Origin: an uncultured Colwellia sp.
GTDB lineage: Bacteria > Pseudomonadota > Gammaproteobacteria > Enterobacterales > Alteromonadaceae
NCBI GenBank assembly: GCA_913058245.1
Contig: CAJXQJ010000011.1
Coordinates: 58,526-122,525, forward strand
Direction of reading: 5' to 3'
Length of the DNA stretch: 64,000 bases
Made by a program: the position numbers and the translations under genes. Positions 14,589 to 23,395 of the stretch are shown here, in pieces. The notes beneath the pieces were generated by a model. That model was not told the DNA's origin. It saw nothing but the letters and a program-made list of their open reading frames with translations, and did not search any database. Each line of letters starts with the position of its first letter. Position 1 is the first letter of the stretch.

Positions 14589-15566
14589 ATGAAAAGAAAA
14601 TTGGTGGCGCTAGTTATTGCTGGTGCAGTAACTATGGCAAGTTTTGCTGATATTAATGATGTACAGCAGGCATTGGAAGCTGAAGATAAAGTTGCAGCTC
14701 AGCAGGCATTTGATGGTTTATCAGCAGCTGATAAAAACAGTATTGATGGAAAAGTGTTAACCGGTCGACTAATGCTGGTTAAAGAAGATACTGAAGATGC
14801 ATTTGATTACTTTGAAGAGCTGCAAGACGAGCACAGTAGCAATGTTGATGTAAATTATTACTTAGGTGTTAGCGCAGTAATTATGGCGCAAAAAGCGAGT
14901 ATTTTTTCCAAGCTGGGCTATGCAAAAGACTTTATTAAAGCCATGGAAAAAACCGTTGAACTTAAACCTGATCATCAAGATGCGCTTAATACTTTAATCG
15001 GCTTCCATTTGAATGCGCCAAGTATAGCTGGTGGTAATTCGGAGCAAGCACTTACTTTTGCTAAGCAGCTGCAACAATATGATGAAGAACAAGGGTATAG
15101 TCAAATTGCCAATGTTTACTGGCAAACAGAAAAGCCGGAACTCGCCAAGCAAATAATGGCAGAGGGCTTTAAGAAACACCCTGAAAGCGGCACGTTATAT
15201 TTTACTCGTGCCATGGCGAATATTGCCGATGAAGCTTGGCAAGATGCCAGAACTGATTTAATTTTTGCAGCTAAATATGCAAAAGATGATGAGAAAAAAA
15301 GCCGAGCTTTATATCAGCAAGGTAAAGTTTCAGTGAAATCTGGTGAAGAAGCGGCATTGGGTATTGATGCTTTAACGCAGGCATTACCCATTGCTGATAA
15401 ACAATATAAACCTTGGGTTACTTATCGGTTAGCGCAGTTATATATTACTGAAAAACAGTTAACTAAAGCGGGTGACTTTATCGCTGAAATTGATGTAAGT
15501 GAAGATGAAGAACTTGAAGATAAAGTGAAAAAACTGAAGAAAAAATTAAAAAAATTGATGGGTTAA
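14589..15566 (+). CDS. Exported TPR-repeat protein, last gene of psp operon
   Basis: ATG 14589 is chosen: it begins a signal peptide, MKRKLVALVIAGAVTMASFA, cut before DINDV. The remaining 300 residues are TPR-like helical hairpins: YFEELQDEHSSNVDVNYYLG, FIKAMEKTVELKPDHQDALN, GYSQIANVYWQTEKPELAKQ, and a highly charged end (VKKLKKKLKKLMG). The longer frame from 14478 overlaps the previous gene and is rejected as start. TPR proteins scaffold complexes; here presumably in the periplasm. It follows the 112-aa gene by 41 bases and precedes a strong terminator. Confidence 0.8.
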   Translation: MKRKLVALVIAGAVTMASFADINDVQQALEAEDKVAAQQAFDGLSAADKNSIDGKVLTGRLMLVKEDTEDAFDYFEELQDEHSSNVDVNYYLGVSAVIMAQKASIFSKLGYAKDFIKAMEKTVELKPDHQDALNTLIGFHLNAPSIAGGNSEQALTFAKQLQQYDEEQGYSQIANVYWQTEKPELAKQIMAEGFKKHPESGTLYFTRAMANIADEAWQDARTDLIFAAKYAKDDEKKSRALYQQGKVSVKSGEEAALGIDALTQALPIADKQYKPWVTYRLAQLYITEKQLTKAGDFIAEIDVSEDEELEDKVKKLKKKLKKLMG

Positions 15567-15580
15567 GAAGCTGGGAAATT

Positions 15581-15620
15581 AAGAATAAGCTGACATAGAG
15601 TTCAGCTTATTCTTTAAAAG
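15581..15620. terminator. Bidirectional terminator
   Basis: AAGAATAAGCTGA (15581-15593) and TCAGCTTATTCTT (15602-15614) form a perfect 13-bp stem with an eight-base loop between the convergent psp operon and the enoyl-CoA hydratase gene. Confidence 0.8.
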
Positions 15621-15650
15621 GTTTGTAGCTTAAAGTTAGCAACGTAATTG

Positions 15651-16388
15651 TTATTTAAAAAAGCTATTTAGAATGGTTTTACATTCATCAGTATTCACTA
15701 AACGTTTGAACTGCTCAGCTTCATTTTTCATCACTTGCGGTAATAGTGCCTGCGTATGCGCTTTCATTAATTTTCGGCTGGTGAGCAGTGAATCTAATGG
15801 TAGCTTGGCAATGGCTTCTGCGGTATTAAGTGCTGTAGCTAGTAGCTCTTCGGCAGGGCAAATGTCATTAATTAAGCCATATTCGAGTGCTTGCTCAGCA
15901 GTAAATAATTTGCCTAAAACCAGTAATTCAAAAGCGCGATTATGGCCTATACGTAACGGTAGTAATAAACTTGAGCCAGCTTCAGGGCTTAAACCTAATT
16001 GGGTAAATGGTAGTTTAAATTTTGAATTGTTAGCGGCGTAAACCATGTCGCAATGCAGCAGTAATGTGGTGCCGATACCCACGGCTGGGCCCGCAACTGC
16101 GGCAACTAATGGTTTTTCTAAACTAGCTAAAGCTTTAACAAGGTCAAATGCTGCTAGGTCACCACTTTCACTGCATTTGATAAAATCGTGTAGATCGTTA
16201 CCAGCACAAAAGCACTTTTCATCACCTTGAATTAGCACACAACGAATATTGTCATTGCTGTTGGCTAAAGTGAATAAGCGACAAAGCTCTAAATACATAT
16301 CGTTATTTAAGGCATTTTTTTTGTCGAAACGGTTGATGGTAATCGTGAGAACACCATTGTGTTCATTTGAAAGAATTAAGTTATCCAT
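15651..16388 (-). CDS. Enoyl-CoA hydratase/isomerase family protein
   Basis: The 245-aa crotonase-fold protein has NRFDKKNALNNDMYLELCRL, CFCAGNDLHDF (CoA-binding oxyanion loop), VAGPAVGIGTTLLLHCDMVY (second oxyanion loop) and FTQLGLSPEAGSSLLLPLRI. It lacks the clear Glu of hydratases in the first GxG..E position: the second region reads LSPEAGSS, with a Glu/Ala-Gly as in many isomerase-like members. It probably handles a fatty acyl-CoA, but hydratase, isomerase and other activities cannot be told apart. Monocistronic, convergent with the psp operon. Confidence 0.8.
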   Translation of the reverse strand: MDNLILSNEHNGVLTITINRFDKKNALNNDMYLELCRLFTLANSNDNIRCVLIQGDEKCFCAGNDLHDFIKCSESGDLAAFDLVKALASLEKPLVAAVAGPAVGIGTTLLLHCDMVYAANNSKFKLPFTQLGLSPEAGSSLLLPLRIGHNRAFELLVLGKLFTAEQALEYGLINDICPAEELLATALNTAEAIAKLPLDSLLTSRKLMKAHTQALLPQVMKNEAEQFKRLVNTDECKTILNSFFK

Positions 16389-16457
16389 TTTGCTCGAGCT
16401 TAGTTACAATAGTGAAGTTGAATCATAATATGGATAAAAAAGGATGTATAGCGGCTT

Positions 16458-16928
16458 ATGATGAATATACTTAAACCTATTTTTTTACTTGCGTTATTAA
16501 CAACTAACCTACTGTTGAATGTGAGCTTTGCCAACCAGGGAACACAGGTTTCGGCGCAAGATGGCTATGTTAGGGAAACTATTCCCGGTACGAATATTTC
16601 TTCAGCTTATATGACGTTGAATAACGCTACATCTAAAAATCGCCGTTTGATTTCAGCCGCTAGCCCGGTAAGTGAGCGTGTCGAGATTCATGAGCACATA
16701 ATGAAAGATGGCATGATGCGTATGCGTCAGCGAGATTCTGTCGAAATATTAGCTAATGATAGTACGGTATTTCAGCCATCGGGGTATCATTTGATGATAT
16801 TTGATTTAAAGCAGCCATTAAAAGCTGGTGAAACTATTATCATCACTTTGTATTTTGATGATGAGTCAAGTATTGATGTGAATTATCAGGTAAAAGGCCT
16901 TAAACAAAAGCAGCACCATCACCATTAG
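16458..16928 (+). CDS. Periplasmic PCu(A)C copper chaperone
   Basis: A signal peptide covers residues 1-26 (to SFA). The PCuAC domain then shows YVRETIPGTNISSAYMTLNN, VEIHEHIMKDGMMRMRQ and GYHLMIFDLKQPLKAGE, which hold the His/Met copper ligands of the H(M)X10MX21HXM type. Such proteins deliver Cu(I) to the CuA site of cytochrome oxidase. The protein ends KQKQHHHH, an extra four-histidine tail that could add metal affinity. ATG 16458 or 16461 can serve as start. It is nine bases before the DUF2333 gene. Confidence 0.88.
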   Translation: MMNILKPIFLLALLTTNLLLNVSFANQGTQVSAQDGYVRETIPGTNISSAYMTLNNATSKNRRLISAASPVSERVEIHEHIMKDGMMRMRQRDSVEILANDSTVFQPSGYHLMIFDLKQPLKAGETIIITLYFDDESSIDVNYQVKGLKQKQHHHH

Positions 16929-16937
16929 GAGTTTATT

Positions 16938-17930
16938 ATGAGTGTGAATATTTCAACCAAGGCAGTGATATCTGCTTTCTCCGGTTTAGTTATCGTATTG
17001 TATTTTATTGGTGTTTATTGGAGCTTTGAACCAGCCCAACTTGATATTCGTGAAGAAGTAACCAAAGCTGCGACAGCGGAAAATGTAGCACCTGTAGTTG
17101 GTTACACGACAACTACAGCATTGATCAGGGTAACTGAAACTTTGCTAAATAAGCCGGGTGGCTACTTAGCAAATGATGCTCTTCCTCCGTCAGTTTTTTT
17201 GGATAATATTCCTGCGTGGGAATTCGGCGCGTTAGAAATGATTCGTGATATGGCGTTAGTTATGCGCCAGGAGTTTAGCCGTTCACAATCGCAGTCAGTA
17301 GAAAATGTTAACTTAAAGGCTGCACAACCTCAGTTTAATATTGACCATACGAGTTGGGCTATCCCTAGTGCGGAAGGTGAATACCAAAAAGCGATTAAAG
17401 AGCTTTATGCTTATCGTACAGCGCTAACACAAGTTAATAATCAATCAGCGCAGTTTTATGCCCGTTCGGATAACTTACGCGGCTGGATTCAAGAAGCAAC
17501 TAAACGTTTAGGAAGTTATTCACAACGCTTAAGTGCCAGTGTTGGTCGTGAGCAAATTAATGTTGATCTTGCCGGCGATAGTGGTGCGCAGCAATCAACG
17601 TCAACTGCGGCGAGTATGCAATTAAAAACCAGCTGGTGGGCGATAGATAATGAATTTTATGAAGCTCGCGGAGCCTGTTGGGCTTTATTGCACTTCTTAA
17701 AAGCCATTGAAATTGATTTTAATGATGTTTTAGAAAAGAAAAATGCTAAAGTTAGTGTACAACAGATCATTAGAGAATTAGAAGCAAGCCAGGAATCGGT
17801 ATGGAGCCCTATGGTGCTTAATGGCGATGGCTTTGGTATGTTAGCAAATCATTCTTTAGTAATGGCAAATTATATATCACGTGCAAATGCTGCACTGATT
17901 GATTTAAACGACTTATTGAGTCAAGGGTAA
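16938..17930 (+). CDS. DUF2333 family membrane-anchored protein
   Basis: Residues about 10-29 (ISAFSGLVIVLYFIGVYWSF) form one N-terminal membrane helix. The rest follows the DUF2333 pattern, with YLANDALPPSVFLDNIPAWE, MALVMRQEFSRSQSQS, SWWAIDNEFYEARGACWALL and a C-terminal SHLVMANYISRANAALIDL-like end. Length 330 aa is normal. Members occur in marine and pseudomonad gammaproteobacteria and have no established function. GGAG precedes ATG 16938; the next gene starts eight bases after its stop. Confidence 0.8.
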   Translation: MSVNISTKAVISAFSGLVIVLYFIGVYWSFEPAQLDIREEVTKAATAENVAPVVGYTTTTALIRVTETLLNKPGGYLANDALPPSVFLDNIPAWEFGALEMIRDMALVMRQEFSRSQSQSVENVNLKAAQPQFNIDHTSWAIPSAEGEYQKAIKELYAYRTALTQVNNQSAQFYARSDNLRGWIQEATKRLGSYSQRLSASVGREQINVDLAGDSGAQQSTSTAASMQLKTSWWAIDNEFYEARGACWALLHFLKAIEIDFNDVLEKKNAKVSVQQIIRELEASQESVWSPMVLNGDGFGMLANHSLVMANYISRANAALIDLNDLLSQG

Positions 17931-17937
17931 TAAAAAC

Positions 17938-18705
17938 ATGAAAAAAATAGCATTAGTGGCGGCACTTACCACTGTTTTATCAACCAATGTACAAGCTGAT
18001 GCCTTAGGCATTTATTTAGGTGGTCAAGTATGGGACAACCAAGCTTCAGGTACATTTGGTGATGGAAGTTCATTGGTTGATTTTAATTTAGTTGATGAGA
18101 AACAAAATAGCTTTTTTATTGCTTTTGAGCATCCTTTACCACTTATTCCAAACGCACGTATTGCTTCAACATCGCTTGAAACAAACGGTATGACAACACT
18201 TGGTGAAGACTTTAAATTTGATGATGAAACTTTCGTTAGCGGTGCAGATGTCAATGCTGACTTTGATGTAAGTTATGTTGATTACACCTTGTACTACGAG
18301 TTGTTTGATAATGATTTACTGTCGTTCGATTTTGGTATAACTGCACGTGACTTTGACGGTGATGTTACAGTCTCTACACAAATAACAACAAATACAGGTA
18401 CAGTGACTCAGTCAGACACTATTGCCGTGACAGATATTGTTCCTATGTTATATGTTGCCACTAATGTTGGTTTACCTTTAACGGGTTTAAATTTATATGC
18501 TCAAGGTAACTTCCTATCAATCGACGACCATACCTTATATGACTACGAAGTCGGTGTAAGTTATGAATTAATTGATAATATGGTTGTTGATATGAATTTA
18601 AATGCGGGCTATCGTTCGGTTAAATTAGAGCTAGAAGATTTAAATGACTTGTATACAAACATTGAGTTTGATGGTGTGTTTGTTGGTACAACAATTCACT
18701 TCTAA
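17938..18705 (+). CDS. TIGR04219-type outer-membrane beta-barrel protein
   Basis: A signal peptide ends at VQA (residues 1-20). The mature protein starts DALGIYLGGQVWDNQASGTF and alternates polar and hydrophobic residues in strands, e.g. SFFIAFEHPLPLIPNARIA, VSYVDYTLYYELFDNDLLSF and FDFGITARDFDGDV, ending in FVGTTIHF with a terminal aromatic, the BAM recognition sign. Length 255 aa suits an 8-10 strand barrel. The family name is by recall of the layout. Likely cotranscribed with DUF2333. Confidence 0.8.
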   Translation: MKKIALVAALTTVLSTNVQADALGIYLGGQVWDNQASGTFGDGSSLVDFNLVDEKQNSFFIAFEHPLPLIPNARIASTSLETNGMTTLGEDFKFDDETFVSGADVNADFDVSYVDYTLYYELFDNDLLSFDFGITARDFDGDVTVSTQITTNTGTVTQSDTIAVTDIVPMLYVATNVGLPLTGLNLYAQGNFLSIDDHTLYDYEVGVSYELIDNMVVDMNLNAGYRSVKLELEDLNDLYTNIEFDGVFVGTTIHF

Positions 18706-18725
18706 GGCTTAGATTAATTCACTTA

Positions 18726-18763
18726 CAAAAAGCAGAGTTGAGAAATCAGCTCTGCTTTTTTAT
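18726..18763 (+). terminator. Terminator after the barrel gene
   Basis: AAAAAGCAGAGTTGA and TCAGCTCTGCTTTTTT pair around a GAAA-like loop (with a G-U pair) and end in a T run. Confidence 0.85.
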
Positions 18764-19125
18764 TGCTTGTTATTTGCTTTAATGATTTCGTGTAGTGCTC
18801 TATTTAGGTCGCTAATTTAAGATTCTTAATTAGAGCTAAGTGATAGTGCTGCTTTAAAATTGAAATGCCAGCAATGAAAATCTCTTAGGTAACATATCGC
18901 TGAGGTAGCATTCATTATGCCATGTATTAGGCTTGAGAATTAACTGATCTTAAGACGAGGATAGAGGGCAGTATGTTTCGCTTGCTGATTTGACTTTAGT
19001 TGACATCTAAATATTGTTGATTATTTATGGTTAAGTGGAGCGAGGGCTATTTGTGTAAGGTGTAGTTTTGAATTGAAATTAGTGTTATATCAGCCTTGGA
19101 TTTATAAAAGATAGTTCCATGTATA
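18764..19125. other. Intergenic stretch without recognised content
   Basis: About 360 bases between two terminators. I see no ORF with a ribosome-binding site, no repeat and no RNA-like fold worth naming. Base composition is as in the surroundings. Confidence 0.5.
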
Positions 19126-19162
19126 AAAAAAGCCATCAGACTATGCTGATGGCTTTTTATTT
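19126..19162. terminator. Terminator of the S8 protease gene (works both ways)
   Basis: AAAAAGCCATCAG (around 19127-19140) pairs with CTGATGGCTTTTT across a short loop; A and T runs flank both sides, so it can stop minus-strand transcription from the protease. Confidence 0.8.
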
Positions 19163-19193
19163 ATTAGTTACTTATTAAATAACAGCTTCTATA

Positions 19194-22100
19194 TTATTGC
19201 GCTTTTTTACGACGTGTAAATAACATAGGAGTAAGTAGTAACATTAACCAACCAAATGAACCACTCTCTTTCTTATTAACAATAGATACTGATTTTACTG
19301 TAGTATCTGAGTTACCAGCACTGTCAGTTACTGTTAATTGAAAAGATAATGTTTCATCGTTAGATACACCTGGAGCTGTAAATGATACCGAAGCTGAACT
19401 ACCAAGTGTTACTGGAGTACCAGATAATTGCATCCAAGAGTAAGTTAAATCATCGTTGTTGGCATCAGTTGAACCTGAACCATCGAGAGTGACTTGATCA
19501 TACTCTTGAGCTGATGTTGTACCAGAAGCTTTGGCAACCGGAGCTACGTTAATTACACCAAACTTGTAGCTAGATTTCATCGTATCAGAACCAACAGAGT
19601 TAGATAATTTAACTTCAAAGTTCTCACCAGATTTACGTGGTAATAAATCAAAGCCGACATTTAATGCTTTAGCTGACTTACCTACTTCACGAGTAACTTC
19701 CCAAGTAACCTTATTACCTGAAACAGTACCACCGTTATTCACGTTAGCAATTTCATGACCGTCAGATATTTCAGCCGTTAACTTATAAACTTTATCGTCA
19801 TTAGTATGGTTAGGAGCAATCTGCATTAGAACTGCTTGTGCTTTACCCGGAACCATTGTTTGAAGACCAGCCTTTAAGTCGCCTGAAACATTATCAGCTA
19901 CATCGGTTTTACCTAAAGAAAATGACCAAGGTAGAGCGACAACTTTATCATTACCTTTCTCGTCTTGACCCTTCAACTGAATTAAACCGTTGCTGTTAGA
20001 TGCACGCTTCCAGTTCACTTTTACGTCAAAACTATCAGCATTTTCAGTTGCTTCAGCTGTGATAGTTTTACTTTTGCTATCATCAGTGAATTCAGTTTTA
20101 GATATTTTTAAATTCACAGGATCTTTGATGCCTGTTCCTGTTCCTTTAAATGACAATAACTGAATAGTGTAATCAGCAGCAGGTAAGTTAGCTAAAGTTA
20201 CTCTCTCTGTTGAGTTAGGACCTGCACTAGAACCTAATAACACGCCGCTACTGTTTCTGATGCGTAAATCAATATCAGGAGCTGCAGTTGAACTCGTTGC
20301 AAATGAGACAAGTGGCGTATCAGCAGTTAAGGTGTATGTAAGTGATGTTATAAAGCGATGTTCAGTATCAAAGTTCGCATCAACTGCAACTTTTTCTTCA
20401 TGAACAGAGGCATTAATCTTAGTAAATGCACCGCTTTTTAAGCCTCTATAAGTCATAGAGCCTTCTGCACGGTTTGCCGCAATATCTAAGCTTGCTGGTA
20501 AATTATTATCTGCAAGTTTAGTTAATACTGGTAATCTTGCATCTGGAGTGCCGTCAGCAGTTAATAAGATATCACCAAAGTTCCACTCACCCATATTTGC
20601 ATCTTTTACATCTGCAGTTACGGTAATTGTTTGAGTTTCGCCGGCTTTGATATCAAAGCTTGCAGGTGAAACCGTTAACTTCATTAAGTTTGGTACTTCT
20701 GGAGTTGTATCTGTTTTCTCTTTTACTGCTGGAGTACGTGCAGCGACTGTCCAACTTGCATCTTTCGTTGCTGTAAACGTACGAGTCCAAGTACAAGTGT
20801 CGATACATTTAGTATCAGCCATTGAAGGAATGTTCAACGATGAAGGAGTACCAGCACCAGCTGGGTTTGCTTTTTGATAATTAGCAAAGGTTTCATCCAT
20901 GATCAAACCAGTATTTGTTGCTAAGTTTACACGAATACTACCAGAACCCATATCAAACACATCAGCTGCTGTTTTTGCATCTTCTTTACGAACATCAGTA
21001 GATGCAGTCATCATTAGTGCTGAACGAATATTATCAGGCGTCCAAGTTGGATGAGCCGATTTCAATACTGCACCAGCGCCTGCTGTATGAGGAGCAGACA
21101 TTGAAGTACCCTGTAAGAAGTTGTAGTCTGCAGGGCTTGGACCTAAAACATCATGCCCATAATGCTCATCAGAGTATGCTGCGTAAATTGAGACACCAGG
21201 AGCTGTAACAGAAGGAGTCATAATATCAGGTACTGTGTTGTTACTACCTCTTGAAGAGAAACCAGCCATAACATCAGCATCTTTAGCATTTACTACGCGT
21301 ACAATAGCTGGGTCAATTGATAATGATTTTGTCGCGTTATTTGCTAAATCAGCAAGCAACTTTGTGCCAGAATTCTCCGAGATCATTACTGCTGGAGTTT
21401 TTATTTCATCTAAGGCTCCCATAATAAAGTGATCATCACCATCACGATTGTTATGGACAACAACAGCTTTAGCGCCAGCAGCAGTTGCGTTATTTACTTT
21501 ATCAGCAAAGCCACATGCGCCACGACTAATTAATGCAATTGAATCTTTGAAAGAATCAGCAGCAAAAGCAGAGCAACCTGTAAGGTTAGCAGCATCAATA
21601 TTTACAGCTGCTTTTACTGGTGCAGAAATAATATTTTTGAACGCAGGGCCAGAACCCGGTGTATATTTATATTCAACGTCATTGAATTCTAATTCTGTAT
21701 CTAGCGTACGACCATGTGTTGAAGCACCAACAACAGTATACCAAGGTGCATTCTTAGGTGTTGTACGAGGGCCTGGGCCACTATTACCTGCAGAAACAGC
21801 TGCAAAAATACCTGCTTCTTGGGCTGCCAAGAACGTTTGTTCTGTTGAGCTTACCCAAGGATTGCCGCCACCACTAATTGAATAGTTAATTACGTCAACA
21901 CCATCGGCAATAGCGTCATCTAATGCTGCAACAATAGCTGCACCAGGACAACCAGCGTATGTATCTGAAGATGTACGAGTGCTATTACCTGGACTACAAA
22001 TTTGGTAAGAAATAATATTTGCGTGTGGTGCTACACCTGATATTTGCTCAAACTTAAATCCAGTTGGAGATGGAATACCATCGCCAGTTTCTTTGCCACC

Positions 22101-23075
22101 TTCTGTGCCTACTAAAGGTGCTTTCTTAATAATGTTACCGCCTGAGGTACTTGCTGTATGCGAGCCATGGCCATTGTAATCTTCACCATTTTTTGCAGGA
22201 GCATCAACACCAAAAACATCAATATCGTCATAATTGTTAACAACAGAAGGGTATGAGCGAACACCAATTAGTTTGTCGTTACAAAGTTCAACATAGTCAC
22301 CTGCACAATCACCGACATAGTTACCAGCACCTTTAGGGTTAGTATGGTCATAATCATCACCGCCAATATCAGCAAATGAAGGGTGATCGGTGTTTACACC
22401 AGTATCAACCACACCAATAATTACGCCTTCACCCATGTTGGTTGCTGAAGGCCCTTCACCTTGCCATACCTGTGTTGCACCAACATGAATTGGACCTTGG
22501 TCTGTATCAATGTGCTCCATTCTTTCACGTTCAACGTATGCAACACTACCAAAAGAAGCTAGTTTTGCTGCTTCATCTTGTGTTAAACGTAATGCCATAC
22601 CATTAAATGCATTTTTATAGCGGAAAAGGACGTTAGCGTCTTTACCTAGCTCATTGCTTACTTCAGATAAAAATTTATTTTGCTTGCTTTCAAGGAAGTT
22701 AGCATATTGCACAGCTTCTTTAGAATTTAAATCTAAACGTAGTTTGTTACGTACTTCTAGCGATGACATTTCAGCTTTTGCTAGTGTGTTAAATAAAGCT
22801 TTTTTGGCTATTTTAGGATTTGTCGCTGCAAGTCCCGGGATGCTACCGTCATAAGTAGCAATAGGCATATTGTTCAAGCGAACGATATAAGTATGTTCAC
22901 CAGCAGCTAAACCTTTTTCATAAAAAAATTTTTGACTAATACCGTCGTTACTAAAAGCGGCTTTAGGTTCAAGCAATTTTGTTACTGATTGATTTGAAAT
23001 GTCTACGCTCGCAACCGAACTTAATGACACAGACATTAAAGCTGTCGAGACAGCTAATGCGACTTTATTTCTCAC
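19194..23075 (-). CDS. Large secreted S8 subtilisin-family protease with GlyGly-CTERM-like tail
   Basis: GTG at 23075 is chosen as start: AAAGGAG lies seven bases before and it opens directly on a signal peptide (VRNKVALAVSTALMSVSLSS). An I9-like propeptide follows (HTYIVRLNNMPIATYDG, FNGMALRLTQDEAAKLA). The catalytic triad is D224 (IGVVDTGVN), H303 (NGHGSHTAS) and S658 (GTSMSAPH), with AGNSGPGP for the oxyanion hole. A PA domain is inserted between H and S (SRGACGFADKVNNATAAGA). After the catalytic domain come Fn/pre-peptidase-like parts and a PKD/cadherin-like repeat (VTLDGSGSTDANNDDLTYSW). The end SGSFGWLMLLLTPMLFTRR resembles GlyGly-CTERM, a rhombosortase-processed anchor known to go with type II secretion; a full T2SS operon begins 1.8 kb away. 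Length 1293 aa. Confidence 0.93.
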   Translation of the reverse strand: MRNKVALAVSTALMSVSLSSVASVDISNQSVTKLLEPKAAFSNDGISQKFFYEKGLAAGEHTYIVRLNNMPIATYDGSIPGLAATNPKIAKKALFNTLAKAEMSSLEVRNKLRLDLNSKEAVQYANFLESKQNKFLSEVSNELGKDANVLFRYKNAFNGMALRLTQDEAAKLASFGSVAYVERERMEHIDTDQGPIHVGATQVWQGEGPSATNMGEGVIIGVVDTGVNTDHPSFADIGGDDYDHTNPKGAGNYVGDCAGDYVELCNDKLIGVRSYPSVVNNYDDIDVFGVDAPAKNGEDYNGHGSHTASTSGGNIIKKAPLVGTEGGKETGDGIPSPTGFKFEQISGVAPHANIISYQICSPGNSTRTSSDTYAGCPGAAIVAALDDAIADGVDVINYSISGGGNPWVSSTEQTFLAAQEAGIFAAVSAGNSGPGPRTTPKNAPWYTVVGASTHGRTLDTELEFNDVEYKYTPGSGPAFKNIISAPVKAAVNIDAANLTGCSAFAADSFKDSIALISRGACGFADKVNNATAAGAKAVVVHNNRDGDDHFIMGALDEIKTPAVMISENSGTKLLADLANNATKSLSIDPAIVRVVNAKDADVMAGFSSRGSNNTVPDIMTPSVTAPGVSIYAAYSDEHYGHDVLGPSPADYNFLQGTSMSAPHTAGAGAVLKSAHPTWTPDNIRSALMMTASTDVRKEDAKTAADVFDMGSGSIRVNLATNTGLIMDETFANYQKANPAGAGTPSSLNIPSMADTKCIDTCTWTRTFTATKDASWTVAARTPAVKEKTDTTPEVPNLMKLTVSPASFDIKAGETQTITVTADVKDANMGEWNFGDILLTADGTPDARLPVLTKLADNNLPASLDIAANRAEGSMTYRGLKSGAFTKINASVHEEKVAVDANFDTEHRFITSLTYTLTADTPLVSFATSSTAAPDIDLRIRNSSGVLLGSSAGPNSTERVTLANLPAADYTIQLLSFKGTGTGIKDPVNLKISKTEFTDDSKSKTITAEATENADSFDVKVNWKRASNSNGLIQLKGQDEKGNDKVVALPWSFSLGKTDVADNVSGDLKAGLQTMVPGKAQAVLMQIAPNHTNDDKVYKLTAEISDGHEIANVNNGGTVSGNKVTWEVTREVGKSAKALNVGFDLLPRKSGENFEVKLSNSVGSDTMKSSYKFGVINVAPVAKASGTTSAQEYDQVTLDGSGSTDANNDDLTYSWMQLSGTPVTLGSSASVSFTAPGVSNDETLSFQLTVTDSAGNSDTTVKSVSIVNKKESGSFGWLMLLLTPMLFTRRKKAQ

Positions 23076-23351
23076 TGATAATCTCCTTTGCGTTTGGTTC
23101 ACGCACTTTATTATTTTATAGCTGATATAAAATTTTGAATTCCACGTCATCAACTAATTTTTATAATTGTTTTTAAACTGTTAAATAGTTCAAATTTAAG
23201 AACTCGCAAAAATTGCGACGCTTAAACATAGCACATGTAAAAATAATGTAAACAAGTTGTGTTGAAAGAGTTTATCTTAATTGCGTTAATCAATTTAAAG
23301 TGGAAAATAGAGTTTACAGTGTGGGGATTCAATGAAGAACAAGGGGGGCTA

Positions 23352-23377
23352 AGCGATCGATATTTCATTCGATCGCT
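23352..23377. terminator. Hairpin 3' of hslO
   Basis: AGCGATCGA and TCGATCGCT are perfect 9-bp arms around an eight-base loop, 19 bases past the hslO stop. No T run follows on either strand, so it may be a weak or Rho-assisted terminator. Confidence 0.4.
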
Positions 23378-23395
23378 GAAAACAGTTTAATGGTT

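Noticed and set aside
20647..21885. Plus-strand open frames opposite the S8 protease
   Set aside because: They mirror the codon pattern of the protease on the other strand, lack ribosome-binding sites and resemble no protein.
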